DNA of 64,000 nt from Meandrina meandrites (GCA_963693305.1 OY855904.1:49556261-49620260), one strand, 5' to 3'. Positions 21,210-32,805 are shown, counted from the first letter of the stretch. Numbers and translations are program-made. Notes: a model not told the origin generated them from the sequence alone.

Positions 21210-21942
21210 TAGTCCGGCGGCTTAGCTCGAAATTTTAGGTGAATTGTGCACTTTTTGATACAAGCATGAAATTTGGCACACTGAAAGTGGTCACCAACAG
21301 AAGTTTATTCAGATATAGTGCCAAGCCCGAAAAACGCCAGTTTCCATGGAAACCGTAAATGATTAAAATCAATGAAATTTCGTGAAATGTTTGTTTGTCC
21401 TGATATATAGAAAAATAATATTATTTCTGGTAGTGGTACCAAGTCGCACGTACAAAATTTAGAATGAAATGCTGTAATTTAGACTGTTCACAGCCTTCTA
21501 TATTTTCGTATTTTTCTTCTGTTAGCGAACGACGAACGCTGTGATCGGGGAATGAATAGAGAGAGGCCTGGACGTTAGCGCAAAACGAAAGACGCGACGG
21601 GGGAGAGGGCGGGGAACGAAAAATCTTATCCCATGCAATAATTCCTAGTAAATTATTGGTATAAGATAGATGGTAAAAACATAACAATTGTAAGCCTCAT
21701 AAAAATCATTCGTATCTGTATCTATTGTAATCTACAATAAAAGGTGTATAAAAGGGCAAGATGAAGTACCTCGTGGAGGAGAGTTCTCGGCAGAAATTTT
21801 CATGTGCTGTTTACTAGCTGAAAATAGGAAATTGGCGTTGGCACTATATCTAGAATTGATTAGTATGAGAATACTTGTAATCCTGAAAAGTTTGGTGCTT
21901 GTATCAAAAATCGCACAATTCAGGAGCTAAGCCGCCAGACTA
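21210..21942. mobile_element. 733-bp TIR element with TCA target duplication
   Basis: Ends read TAGTCCGGCGGCTTAGCTC and, on the right, GAGCTAAGCCGCCAGACTA; similarity extends inward (GAATTGTGC, TTTTTGATACAAGC). TCA flanks both sides, and copy 2 has a single TCA at 48140-48146 (ACCATCACAG). A 3-bp TNA duplication suggests PIF/Harbinger. No transposase frame. Confidence 0.75.
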
Positions 21943-22466
21943 TCACAGACCTGGAAGGTCAAACATGGGATCCCATCCAGCAGCACATGCCCATATAGGA
22001 TATATGTTGCCGTTACTTTTTACCATTGGTAAAATCTGGTATTTTCTTTTGTTTTGATGTATGGTAATATATGACAATGAATATAAAACAAAGGAAAATA
22101 CCACATTGTACCAACGATATAATTAAACCACCACAACATGTATATGATATCCCCCTTCTCCCTCACCCGCGCGCCTTTACAATCTCTCTAATTGTGTCCT
22201 CTAAGATCAAAATGTTATTTTGTTGAAAAATACACAAACCCTGGCTGGACCGACATGCAGTTATCATCAATTGAATCAAGTATTTTAATATCCAGATTAT
22301 TGCAAGAACCGTTATATACCCGAGTACAGCTTGTCGTTCGTATTTTTAACAGTCAAACATATGTCTGATGTGTGGCTGTTATTTCTAGCTCTGTTCTTCA
22401 CTGACATATAAAATGAAAATAACCGAGATTATCTCATCCTGCTTCAACACTACTGCTAGGTCAAGT

Positions 22467-22550
22467 CATAGTTAGTAGAGATAGACTGGTTAGGAAACTC
22501 GGCGAACTTCAAAGAGATATGTCTTTGTTTGCGAATTTCAACGTCACGTG
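22467..22550. repeat. Truncated end of a P-like element
   Basis: CATAGTTAGTAG ... GGTTAGGAAACTC ... GCGAACTTCAAAG matches the left end of the 499-bp element at 48740-49238. Only this end is present in copy 1. Confidence 0.6.
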
Positions 22551-23713
22551 ACATTGACCCAACGCACAATATTTCAAGATCTGTATAGCAGTGCGAACGG
22601 TACGCTTAGCTGTTCTTTCCACGGCGAAGTTCGCTTCGGAAAGTGAAATTCCGAAAAACAAGATTATCACATTATGTAATGTATGCGATATTAAAAGACG
22701 CCGTTCTGCGAGCCGGAAGTCTTCTGATCGTTTAAAAAAATCGAACTTTATATCCTGAACGGGTTAAGATAGACGCCGTACAATACAAGGTTAGTTGTAC
22801 TAGCCACGGCGTAGTTCGTTTTGGAAATTAGTTGAGAGGGAAACTTCGAAGCACTCGGGGGGTTCCCAAAATTACGAGAAATAAGATGATAAATATTTCG
22901 TGATGCATGCGATATCGAGAAGTGTCGCTATTCTGCGAGCCGAAGGTTTTTCCGATATATTAACGCAAAAATCTTCTGTCTGTTTCTAACAATATTAATA
23001 TGGAGTCCGATGACAAAGTAATAGGTCTTGAAGCGAATGAAAGTAAACAAAACAACAAATGTTGACGAATTCGTGAATTCTATTTGCAACAAAAACCGGG
23101 CAATACAAAACTTAAAACGCAAAGTGACTTGAAGACATTCTAGCGGTTTTGTTTGGAGGAAGAGCTAGGTCACTTAATTACCTGAAGAACACAGAACCCA
23201 GTAAACTTGTTAGTTGTGTAAGTTTCACAAAAATGATAAGTAAGCAGACGGAACGGCGAGCCAGGCACTGTGAGCTTAAAATCTTTTCAATGAGTCCTCT
23301 AACGCCGACGTTGAAAAGAGTAGGTCAAACATTATGAAGAAAAGCTTTTCCTGAGAAGTGTTAAGCTGCAAACGCTTTCAACAACTGCACTTTCAATATT
23401 CAGGTCGTAAGCTCGCGTCAGGGCAGGTTTACACAACACGAGCGCCAGAAGCGAGCAAATACTCTCAACACGTCCAAGAATCAAAAGAGGCGGCCAGACG
23501 GAATGAACATTCTTGTTTATAGGCATAAAACTCAACATTGATCTGCAAATTTGGACCATTTCAAGGGCTAGAAAAAAAGTGATTTTTCCTGTTCTCGCAT
23601 CGTGCTCTTTACTCCTACTCGATTCTGAATAAAGTAGCACGCGCCATTTATTTTGCATGAAACTGGCTTCTAAGGTCCTTCGCATCATATAATAAACATG
23701 ATCAAAATCCTTT
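22551..23713. other. Duplicated non-coding DNA, no gene
   Basis: Matches about 49840-50914 in copy 2. The 134-codon minus-strand frame at 23332-23736 is not kept open in the second copy, which argues against coding. Confidence 0.5.
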
Positions 23714-23860
23714 ATTGACCAAGTTTGTTCGGTCAAGATGGCAGGATAGTGGCCTCGTTCTTTTTTGCGTGTTCATGGACCTCGACTTCGTCTCGGTCAG
23801 TAAACGCGCAAAAAAGAACTTGGCCAATATCCCGCCATCTTGACCTCACGCTTGGTCAAT
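23714..23860. repeat. Palindromic foldback, about 147 bp
   Basis: Arms: ATTGACCAAG ... GGTCAAGATGGC ... GGCC ... TTCTTTTTTGCG, and their complement. The centre is CCTCGACTTCGTCTCGG. A second copy lies at 50915-51061 in the other duplication block. Confidence 0.8.
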
Positions 23861-24659
23861 AACCCATCAAGTGAACAACATATTTATTAATTAATTTTTA
23901 AGCTTATGTAAATAGAGTAAAATATTTAAATTTTACATATTATTTAAATATTTAAAACGGGTTTGACTGTGCACGTCGCACATGTATTGCCACAAAACTC
24001 TCCCTTTTCAACTTGTTTTATAATACTTATGTTTCGTTTAAATGGTAAAAATAATGCATATAATACAAGGTTAGTTACACTTACCAGGCCGTACGTTGAT
24101 ACGAAAGTCTAAAGCTGACTAGCTCGTATTCCTTGCATAGAATGAACTACGCTGTCAAGTTCATTTTATACTGTTCGCCTTGAATTGGAAAGTAAAAAGA
24201 CCAGAAATTCGTCATTCGTTCCTCTGGGGAATTAGAAAATGAAAATTACTAGGAAGATCCTACAAGGAAGTGTCAGTGTTTCATTTTCCATAGCACAATG
24301 GATGATTAAGAATTCATTTCAACTAGTTACATGCATGTAGCACAAAACTCCCAATTGCTTCTTAAAACGCTGGAAATCGCAATTTATTTCCCGAGGAAAA
24401 TATATAAATATGATCAAACAGGATTCTGGGTAGGCAGCATTGGTAAGTTTAGTTCAAGGGCGGGGCAGATCACTCTGCGACGCCTAGCACGTTTTTTTTT
24501 CTCATATCTGAATCATCGCCAAACAAATTACGTCACATCCGGTCAAAAAAGAGACCAAAATGTCGCGCGCCTCGTCTTAAGTAGTCGTCGAAGAAAGGTT
24601 CCAAGCAGACGTGTTTATTTCAGTTTTTTGGAACTGACAGTTTCGTTTGATTTTGAACT
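23861..24659. other. Duplicated non-coding DNA, no gene
   Basis: Collinear with 51062-51860 in copy 2. The 112-codon plus-strand frame at 24331-24669 is not preserved there. No feature recognised. Confidence 0.45.
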
Positions 24660-25560
24660 AAGCAGTTGAAAGAGGTCACAGAGAGATTGCTTCGACTATT
24701 TATGGACAGATTTCGATGAAAGAAATAGTTTTAGTATAAGATTGAAGGAAAATAACGGGAAGAAAAGTGCTGTGTCGTGGCGGATAATTTCACACACTCA
24801 AAACACTTGCAGTTCAAACTTTTGGTTGTAGCAATTACTGATGCAGTGATAAAGTTTAGTGAAATAGCCCACAATTGCCACAGCACCATGGATGAAACAC
24901 TGTTGGTTATAGTTTGCAGTGTCTACTTCCGCGATATCATTAACACAAGCCTTAAAGTCAAAATTTCGAGTGGCTACTCTCGGCAAGACGTCGAAAAGTA
25001 GTTTGTAGCAGACGTACAGGGCCGTATATACGTAGGCAGGGGGGTGGGTTCGATGGTGCGTCCGCAGCCCCACGCGCGCCGCAAAGGTCCACTTAATCTG
25101 GAAGCGAGGACTAAAATGACTCTCAGAATGCAGGAAATGTGGTCTTCAAAAACCTGATTTTTCAAAATTTCCCGGGAAATATATCCCCGGATTTCGCCTA
25201 GACGCTCATGCTTCCGGTGCTCGCACCCACCCAAGCAAAATCCTGCCTACGGTCCTGACGTAGTTTTTTTCGTTTCGAATTCCTGTAATTTTGTTTTATG
25301 GGATCGAAAGAGGTTACAGAGAGATTGTTTCGACTGTTTTAGGAAGTGAAGTGCTGTGTCATGGCGGACAATATCACACACTCATTACATGTGTCGTGCA
25401 AAGTATTTTGGAGGTAGCCTGAATTACTGATGCCGTGACAACGCTTAGTGAAATAGCCCACGATACTCTCGACACCATGGACAAAACACTGTTGGTTATA
25501 GTTTGCAGCGTCTACTTCGACATATCATTAACACAAGCCTTGAAGTGTATGAAGGCGAGA
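24660..25560. repeat. Diverged tandem duplication of about 300 bp
   Basis: 24665-24965 and 25310-25555 share long stretches (CACAGAGAGATTG, AGTGAAATAGCCCAC, CACTGTTGGTTATAGTTTGC, ATCATTAACACAAGCCTT). Each has an ATG followed by similar codons (MADN.THS), but the second copy is soon interrupted. It could be a duplicated 5' exon of an unknown gene or simply a repeat. The sequence between (25000-25260) is unique. Confidence 0.5.
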
Positions 25561-25766
25561 TCTCTGGCGGTGTTTTTGTTTTATACTGGCGACACGGGTT
25601 CAGGGAACGAGACGAACAAAATGAAATTCTGAAGTTTGGTATTCTATTTCTCGCACACAATTTATATTGAGCTTTCTCGGTTCCAGTGAAACACTACAAT
25701 ATAATGATCCTGTCTATTTCGTCTTCAGCTGTCATCTGTTGCTTATTTTTTACTGCAGCTTAGGGC

Positions 25767-25960
25767 CTTTTAATATGAGCTGGTTGACCGGGCTGGCCCG
25801 GTTTCCGAGATCTCGCCTATTCCTCTTTCCTTTGTAAAAATTTTGATGTGTTCATAAAAGAAGGCGCGCCAGCCCGGTTACCGAGATCTCGGCAACCGGG
25901 ATGAAAATTTTCTCATGTGAACACTCCAGCCCGGTTACCGGGACGAAAGTGTTTTTGACA
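25767..25960. repeat. Repeat with three CCAGCCCGGTTACCG-type modules
   Basis: Modules GGGCTGGCCCGGTTTCCGAGA, GCCAGCCCGGTTACCGAGA and CCAGCCCGGTTACCGGG occur within 190 bp, partly in inverted arrangement with GAGATCTCGG palindromes. Looks like the ends of a nested foldback repeat. Confidence 0.5.
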
Positions 25961-26639
25961 AATTAGCTTCGCTTTCGAAACTGGACGGCCAAAATGGCAT
26001 AATTTTGTCGTGTATGCATTTCCACTTCAAAAGTATTCGAATTAGCTTTATTAGGAAAATAACTATTCGGCATGACCCTTGCCATCTTCAGTTTATTAAG
26101 AATTGAAAATCTAGGGCAATATTTGTACCCAAGCTACAAATACAATAATAGAAATGAATACAATAACAAAAGATAAACGGTAAAGTCGTTACAAAGTGGC
26201 AGGTACTGTCTGGAACAGTAATTATTCACAGTGTGAGCTTTAGACCGTTATTAATAAAACAAAAGGTTAAAATAAAAACATGTTTACATGCTGCACCTGA
26301 GTGTTTAAATCGGGTTTTAAACTGTTAATGTATAAAGCATCTATTTATTTAAGAAAATAAACGGTTTTAGCAGAATCCAAAAATTTGAAAACAATCAGAT
26401 GTGTATAAATTTTTGCAGTCAAATGAACTGTTCACGTGTTTAAAGACTTGTGAGTTTTTATCATACTTTCATGGGATCGTTCATCTCGCCCCGAAATGAA
26501 AAGCAATGATCGAAAACTCGGAGCTGTCCGTACGCGGAGTCCGGATGGGAAAATCCGGACCGCTGAAGCGCGCGGAATTAGCCAATCAGATTCAACGATT
26601 TAGGATTCCGGACCACTGAGATGCTTCAAAAAAATAAAC
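25961..26639. other. Intergenic, no gene
   Basis: No open frame with recognisable similarity. Nothing identified. Confidence 0.4.
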
Positions 26640-27190
26640 TTAGTTGTGTGTTTGCTTGAGAAGTTGCATTTCATTTCAATGTCTGCATAGAAAGTTATAA
26701 CTTTTTGAAAATGGCATTTGGTGAGTAAAAAGTTAAGCTGGCCATTGTTGGCTGATATATAACTGAAATTTGTTGCGATGGTCTGTTGGAGGGTTGCGAT
26801 GAATAGAAGACCTTATTAGCTAACGATACTGTTAATTTTCCAGTATTATTCTCAAGGAGTGTAAACTTATTATGCCAAAAAGTAGAATATCAGAGTTGGT
26901 AAACCGAAGGTAATTTTCTTTCGGCCTAGTATACCGGTGTTATTTTGTTACCATTGCTGTTGCGATGGTTATTCTGAAAGTTGCGATGAATAGTACATCT
27001 AGTTCTTTGCCTGCTTGTTTATTTTATTTGAATGTCGGTATAAAAAGTTATTACGTTTTGAAAATGGCACCTCGTTGGGTAAAACGATGCGTCTTCCATA
27101 TTTTATAAGCTGATATACATTGAGCATGTGTTGCGTTAGGCGAGTAAAATATTGCGATGGCTACAGCATCGAGTGAAATATCACATCTGC
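26640..27190. repeat. Imperfect direct repeat, two diverged units
   Basis: 26675-26810 and 27028-27165 share the order AAAGTTAT, TTTTGAAAATGGCA, GCTGATATA, GTTGC, GTTGCGATG. The similarity is low, indicating an old duplication of non-coding DNA. Each unit contains an in-phase ATGGCA context but no lasting frame. Confidence 0.4.
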
Positions 27191-27695
27191 AAAGAATCGC
27201 ATTTTTCACTTACTTTTCTTGACGTCATAACGGTACAAACTTCGCATCCCTTGCACAACGAAGAAAATGTGACAAGAAAAGCTATTTTTAACAACAAATT
27301 AGAAATATATATTTTGTTTTTGTTCTAGCACTTTATTTGCTGTATCTGCATTAGGCACAAGTCTGTCAATTCCTCTCATGCGGATTTTTTTTTTTAATTT
27401 GGACCGATCAAAGGCAGTTTAGATACCAAATGCGAAATCGGTAACCGGTAACCAGATTCCAACTGGTTTCAAAATCCCCATCACAATTTATAATAATCAC
27501 AATTTATAATAAGTTTGATTTTACCTTCTTGGAATGTTGTAAAAAAAATAGCGTTGAATAAAGTTTATTATGAAATCTGCTACGTTTTCTTTGACCTTTG
27601 TGGCACACAGCGTGACACCGATAATCTTCTGTTTGCTAGCGATCACAGAAACTTCGCTTTGAACTTCAAATTAGCATAAACTAGAGCGAATAGCG
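27191..27695. other. Intergenic, no gene
   Basis: AT-rich; no recognisable feature. Confidence 0.4.
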
Positions 27696-27853
27696 GGAGG
27701 GAAGGCTGGAGTTGATAAACGGCGGCGAACGTGGTGCTAATGCTTCGTAAAAACTAAAATCACGTAAGATAGCCACTATCTAAAAATTTAGTTTTTACGG
27801 AGCGTTAGCACAAAGTTCACCGCCGTTTATCAGCTCCTGCCTCCCCTCCAGCC
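27696..27853. repeat. Palindromic foldback, about 158 bp
   Basis: Arms GGAGGGAAGGCTGGAG ... GATAAACGGCGG ... TTAGTTTTTAC and the complement ending CTCCCCTCCAGCC. Lies just before the 3' tail of the LINE. Confidence 0.7.
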
Positions 27854-27890
27854 ATATCTTGCAATAGTTTTGCCGATTCCAAAACTTAAC

Positions 27891-27964
<74 letters not shown>
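27891..27964. repeat. (AGT)n microsatellite, the LINE 3' tail
   Basis: About 25 perfect AGT units. It directly abuts the 3' end of the minus-strand LINE, so on that strand it is an (ACT)n tail. CR1/L2-group LINEs typically end in short tandem repeats instead of poly-A. Confidence 0.85.
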
Positions 27965-28120
27965 ACTTTATTTATACACGGTAAATTCATCAGTTCAGTC
28001 AATTATAAAATACTAATGATAATAAATACAATACTAAAAACTAAAACAATACTAATTTATACTAACAAAACTCTGCTTTACATGAATGCCGTGTGCTATA
28101 AAAGGTAAAAAATTTTGTGA

Positions 28121-31018
28121 CTAAGAAAAATGATGTCGGCAACCAATTCGAAAACCATTGAGAGTTTGTGCTTGCCGCAAATCATGTGGTAAGCTGTTCC
28201 AAAGCACCGCACCTTGGTAACTAAAACTGTTTTTTAGATAGTTTGTGCGGGGCAAAGGAACAGCGAGTTTGCCCACGGTGTCTCTCAGTTCGTATTGAGT
28301 TATATTATTCCTATCAGTAAAGATAGATTGCAAATAGGTAGGTACAAGACCGTTGAGAGATTTGTACACCATTATTGCTTCTTGTATTTGCCTTTGAGAT
28401 TCCAATCCCTTCCAGCCGAGCCGTTCAAAGAGAAGTCCGGCATTTGTGTCATAGCTGGAAAAGGTTAGAATACGTGCAGCGCGGTTCTGCAATTTTTGCA
28501 GTTTGTCAGAAAGGGTCTTATTACAGTGTCCCCAAACAACACTACAATAATCAAAATGAGGCTGTATTAAGGCACTGAAAACAGAATGCAGCGTGCTTTG
28601 AGGAACAAATCGTCTACACCTCTTTAAAGCTCCCAGGCCAGATACAATTTTCTTAGCAATGGACTCGATGTGCACATTCCAAGAGAGATTTTCGTCAATG
28701 TGCACACCAAGAGATTTAGTGCTAGAAACTTGCTTTATAGATTTATCATCAATTGAAAGGCTAGGAGATTTGTCAAAAGTACTTAACCTTTGTCTCGACC
28801 CGATTAACATAAATTCTGTCTTGCTTGCATTTAATGTTAATTTGTTCGCGACAAGCCATTCATTGACCTTAGCTAGGTCGCGATTTAAGACCACATTAAT
28901 CGTGTCGACACAGTTACTGGCAAAGGTCAAGTGAGTATCGTCAGCGTACATTCGAGGCTTAGAGATTGAGAGACAATTAGGGAGATCGTTAATATAGATT
29001 AGAAAGAGTAGTGGCCCTAAAATTGTTCCCTGTGGAATCCCACAAGTTAGTGATTGGCTGTTAGAGAGCGAACCATTTACGAAACATTTTTGTTTACGAT
29101 TATCCAGATAAGAACGAAACCAACAATGAGAAATTCCTTGTACGCCATATTCATGTAATTTAGATAAAAGAATATGGTGATCGACAGTGTCAAACGCCTT
29201 TTTCAGATCCAAGAAAACTACTGCGTTGACACTGCCTTTGTCAATATTGTAAGCCCAGTCATTCGTTACCTCAAGCAAAGCGGTAACTGTAGAATGAAGG
29301 GAACGGAAACCAGATTGTTGATCTGATAACAACCCATTTTTAGTGAGGTAATCGTAAATTTGATCGTATATAATTCGCTCAAAAACTTTCGCTACGACAG
29401 GTATAATCGAAATGGGACGATAATTATTAAGATCAGAGCGAGCCCCCCGTTTAAAAAGTGGAATAACTTTACAGCATTTCCACTCATCGGGGAACACACC
29501 TGAATTTATTGAGCAATTAAAAATAGAGCAAAGAGAATTAGCGATCAAGTCTGCACTTTCACGTAGCAGTCTTGCTGAAATCTTGTCAAGGCCAGTTGCC
29601 TTAGATTTACAAAGTTTAGATAGCAGCAAAGACACTTTTGAGGGATTAGTATTGTTAAGTATAAAGCGGTCCTGAGTACCCTTAACATATTGTAAATGAG
29701 ATAAGCCATTTGTGCCCGATTTAATTTCATTCGCGAGTTTGGGACCAACAGTAGCAAAATGGGTATTAAAGGTTTCTGATAAGAGCTGAGAATTATAAAT
29801 AGACTCACCCTCATTTTGGATTTCTTTGATATTTGAATTTGCGGTTTTCCTTGATGTAAGCTCATTTACAATACGCCAAGTTTGACGAGAATCCCCCTCA
29901 TTTTCATGTAGTGCATCCTTATAATAGGTTTCCTTAGCTAATTTTATATCGATATTTAATTGGTTACGGCACTGCTTGAATCTAAGCCAATCGGAAGCAT
30001 CTTTAGATTTTGATGCTTTTAATTTAAGAATGTCTCTGTCATGCATCCGTTTTTTCAATTCAGGTGTGATCCATGGTGATCTGAACGCGCGAGTGCGCTT
30101 AACTCGCAGTGGGGCATGCTTATCAACACATTGCAAAAACATTGTTTTCCATGCTTCCCACATTGCATTGGGGTCAACACAATTTTCAATGCTGCTCCAA
30201 TTTTGATGAAAAATATCATAACGGAAGCCGACAGAGTCAAAATTCTTAAATTTCCGATAATACACAGTATTGTGACCCTTATTAGAAAGATCGGTAAATA
30301 CTTTACGAAAGGCGTAGACGAGACTGTGGTCACTAATACCAATGTGAGAGACACCGGAGCAAACCACCCTGTCTGGACAATTCGTAAAAATAACATCAAT
30401 TAAAGTGGACGACTTTTCCGTAATGCGTGTAGGTTCAGATATTAGCTGATGCATACCATATACATTCGCAATATTTAACAGTAATTTGGTGTCATTGTCA
30501 GGCTCATGAGCATTAATATTACAATTCAGATCTCCCAAAACCCAATATTCTACATTTTCGGAATCCAGTTTACCTATCAACGCTTCAAAATGCCTAAATA
30601 TGTCTACCAGCGAATTAGGTGGCCTGTACCAAGTGGTGACAACAAAAGGCTTGGATCTAGGCTTCCTGATTTCTATGGTAACGGTTTCAAGTTCAGTAGA
30701 AAGATCTCAACGAATCGAATAATTTATTGTCGAACGAACATAGAAGCATACCCCCCCTCCACATCTGCCTTTGTGATAGCGATCACTACGTATTAATTCA
30801 TATCCAGGGATATAAACTTCGTCATCGTTCACTGTGCTATCGAGCTTAGTTTCATTGATAGCTAACACATCAATTGGACGGTCGGCAAGCAAAACTCTCA
30901 ATTCTTCAATATGAGCTAACAAGCTATTGATATTCAGCGAGGCAAGTTTAAAGCCACGTTTAGGGGGCAAAACTTCATACGTATCAAGGTTTTCGTGGTT
31001 TTCGATTGGGCCGAACAC
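28121..31018 (-). pseudogene. LINE ORF2: APE endonuclease and reverse transcriptase, one in-frame stop
   Basis: The N-terminal endonuclease has LNINSL, INETKLD, GDLNCN and ISDHSLV motifs. The reverse transcriptase has NYRPISIIPVVAKVFE, the VFLDLKKAFDTVDH block, GIPQGTILGPLLFLIYIND and the catalytic YADD box (28937-28948). The C-terminus carries the usual LQNRAARIL region. The frame is broken only by one TGA at 30707-30709, inside the endonuclease; on both sides the same frame continues. The complete frame would be about 965 codons, normal for CR1. ORF2 starts 10 bp after the ORF1 stop. The copy is probably young but non-autonomous. Confidence 0.9.
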
Positions 31019-31027
31019 AGATAAAGG

Positions 31028-31402
31028 TCAATGCTTACTTAAATAATTGGCAAAATTATTATACATTGTATTTGTACCTGCCTCATTTAAATGCAGTCCT
31101 CCTCTATTAAGTTCAGCAGTGGTTATATTATCGTGACGGATGATGCTGTAGCCTCGTTGACCACAAAACTGGCGAAGTCTTCTATTTACTTCTTTGACAG
31201 CTTCTTTAGATGAATCATCAGCCCTTGTAATAAGTTCAGAGACCACCACTCGAGAAGCAGATTCGTTCGTAATAAAACGCGCTAAATCAACAATGTTTTC
31301 AGCAATTACTTGGGGTTGTAGCTTGCCTACGTCATTGGTGCCAACATGTAACAAGATTTCATCAGGATTTTTAGCAATCGTAGGCTTCACATAGTGCGAC
31401 AT
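31028..31402 (-). pseudogene. LINE ORF1 remnant, SGNH/GDSL esterase domain
   Basis: The 124-codon frame contains ILLHVGTNDV (SGNH block III, GTND) and GLHLNEAG (block V, catalytic-His region). The Asp expected in DxxH appears to be Gly. This matches the C-terminal half of the esterase domain found in ORF1 of CR1 elements, where it is thought to aid lipid or membrane interaction. The coding sense continues a little upstream (to about 31440, AGATTSD) without a methionine, then stops, so the N-terminus, including any PHD or coiled-coil part, is missing. Confidence 0.75.
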
Positions 31403-31442
31403 GTCAGAGGTTGTTGCGCCTGCAAAGGATTTAACAACTCAA

Positions 31443-31669
31443 AACGCTTGAGTTACACACGAAAAACAATTCATTTCTTTCTTAAAGGAACTCTATATAT
31501 ATGCATATGACCTTAAAAGGAAAATTGGTCGGAAGATCAAATTTATGACGAGCTTTGGCCTTCAAAAAAAAAATATGCAAATTAGCTTAGAGGAGATTGA
31601 ATCTCCGCTAAGGTAATTAAGATCAGTAACATAAGAACAAAGTTCGCACGTTGAATTGGCGCAATGTAC
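31443..31669. other. Unassigned spacer between LINE and YR-type element
   Basis: Non-coding; contains TATATATATGCATATG near 31494. No feature recognised. Confidence 0.35.
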
Positions 31670-31740
31670 AGTATTCTATTCACCAACATTCATATTCATG
31701 CTCAGTTGTAATAAGGTGTGGGAAAAATGATTGATCAGCG
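31670..31740 (-). repeat. Split direct repeat B2 (71 bp)
   Basis: Begins AGTATTCTATTCACC and ends GATTGATCAGCG; repeated at 31998-32068. A perfect hairpin TAAGCCAAGCTG-GAA-CAGCTTGGCTTA (31744-31770) lies directly inside it. Confidence 0.8.
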
Positions 31741-31825
31741 GATTAAGCCAAGCTGGAACAGCTTGGCTTAGAAGGTGTTCAAGATACGACCCACGCGATT
31801 TTTGGGTGGGAGGGGAGGGTGGGCC

Positions 31826-32001
31826 GTTCACCTCTTCGTGGCTCCGCTGAAAACTGAGCTAGAATGAACTATTTTCGTGCCAAACCAGAATTTATCATCG
31901 GCAGTTACGTAATTGCACGTGAGATTGCCCAACTAACCATGAAATACCCATTATTAAGTGTATTTCAACTTCGCATATCATTATGAGTGTTATGAATAGT
32001 A
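31826..32001 (-). repeat. Split direct repeat A2 (176 bp)
   Basis: Begins GTTCACCTCTTCGTGG and ends GTTATGAATAGTA; the same 176 bp recur at 34732-34907 with one T/C difference (TTTTCGTGCC versus TTTTCGCGCC). It overlaps B1 by AGTA. Confidence 0.85.
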
Positions 32002-32068
32002 TTCTATTCACCAACATTCATATTCATGCTCAGTTGTAATAAGGTGTGGGAAAAATGATTGATCAGCG
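31998..32068 (-). repeat. Split direct repeat B1 (71 bp)
   Basis: Copy of 31670-31740, directly joined to A2 through the shared AGTA at 31998-32001, a candidate recombination crossover site. Confidence 0.8.
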
Positions 32069-32289
32069 CCCAGCAGCCTTCACTGTCTCTTTAATAGTCG
32101 TTAATTGTTGCACAGCGGCATTCATCCTCTTACAACTCTCCCCAATCCTCAATTCTCAAATCTCTCCCATAACTTAAAAGTTCTAAGTACAGTGAAACAC
32201 ACCTACACATTTTGCAATTATAATCAACTAGACTATTGTGTACTTCCGTAACAACATCTTTCTCAGGAAAGAAACGATGGCGCAAAGGT

Positions 32290-32805
32290 TTATTCGTTAC
32301 AAAACAACACTCTAAACACATTGTCCTTAAACACATTCATGGGAGGCTCGTTTGAATCGTATGATTCTCCTTTAAAGCTACCTTTAAAGTGCTTGAAAAA
32401 CGGCTGAATCGAAACCTTGTCCCTTATCCATCCGAGAATCTGTGCTTGCTGCGGAGAAGGGCTCTCTCGTTCGATGTACTGCCAATACTCGAAATGATTA
32501 TGCAACTCCCCAGCTCGAAAGCAATTTGGATCACGGAACAACAACTCCGAAATATCACCAATTAGCTCTCCCATCTGTATTCTCTGTAATCTATCATGGT
32601 CACAGGCTGTCCTCTCTCTCCCGACCCCGACGGGGTTCCCCGGCGTAACAATCAACCCAGGACATTGGAATTTCAATTTCTTCACTTGTAACTCCTGAAG
32701 TCGAAGGTCCAAAGACTCAGATTTTCCCAACACCACATGCTTCCCTAGAAAGGGCAGTGAGAAACACTTTAAAACGCTTATTCGCACGAAGTCTAGGACC
32801 ATCAT
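32290..32805 (-). pseudogene. Start of a YR-retroelement pol-like ORF
   Basis: A 171-codon frame. Its C-terminal part (WIRDKVSIQPFFKHFKGSFK, then SYDSNEPPMNVF) resembles the segment that precedes the reverse transcriptase in cnidarian DIRS/Ngaro-type elements. After that the frame decays: coding-like sequence continues in another phase at 32130-32336 and no RT motif follows. Assignment rests on pattern recognition, so it is tentative. Confidence 0.45.

Larger units (their letters stand above)
12468..24818. repeat. Segmental duplication, copy 1
   Basis: This block and 38502-52003 are collinear direct copies, beginning at AACCACAAGCCTGC and ending at AAAACACTTGCAGTTC. They share the TPR-CHAT gene, its 3' and 5' flanks, a long-TIR element, a microsatellite, a foldback with a B-box-like loop, and downstream hairpins. 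Copy-specific differences are mostly clean insertions, listed separately. The spacer between the copies is about 13.7 kb of mobile DNA. Confidence 0.85.
27965..31442 (-). mobile_element. CR1-like LINE retrotransposon, 5'-truncated
   Basis: From 5' to 3' on the minus strand: the end of an esterase-type ORF1 (to 31028), ORF2 with endonuclease and reverse transcriptase (31018-28121), a 3' UTR of about 155 bp and an (ACT)n tail. ORF1 is cut: its frame is closed by a stop near 31440. Esterase ORF1 plus APE/RT ORF2 plus a microsatellite tail is the CR1 pattern. Confidence 0.85.

Noticed and set aside
23332..23736. 134-codon minus-strand frame
   Set aside because: Not open in the paralogous block.
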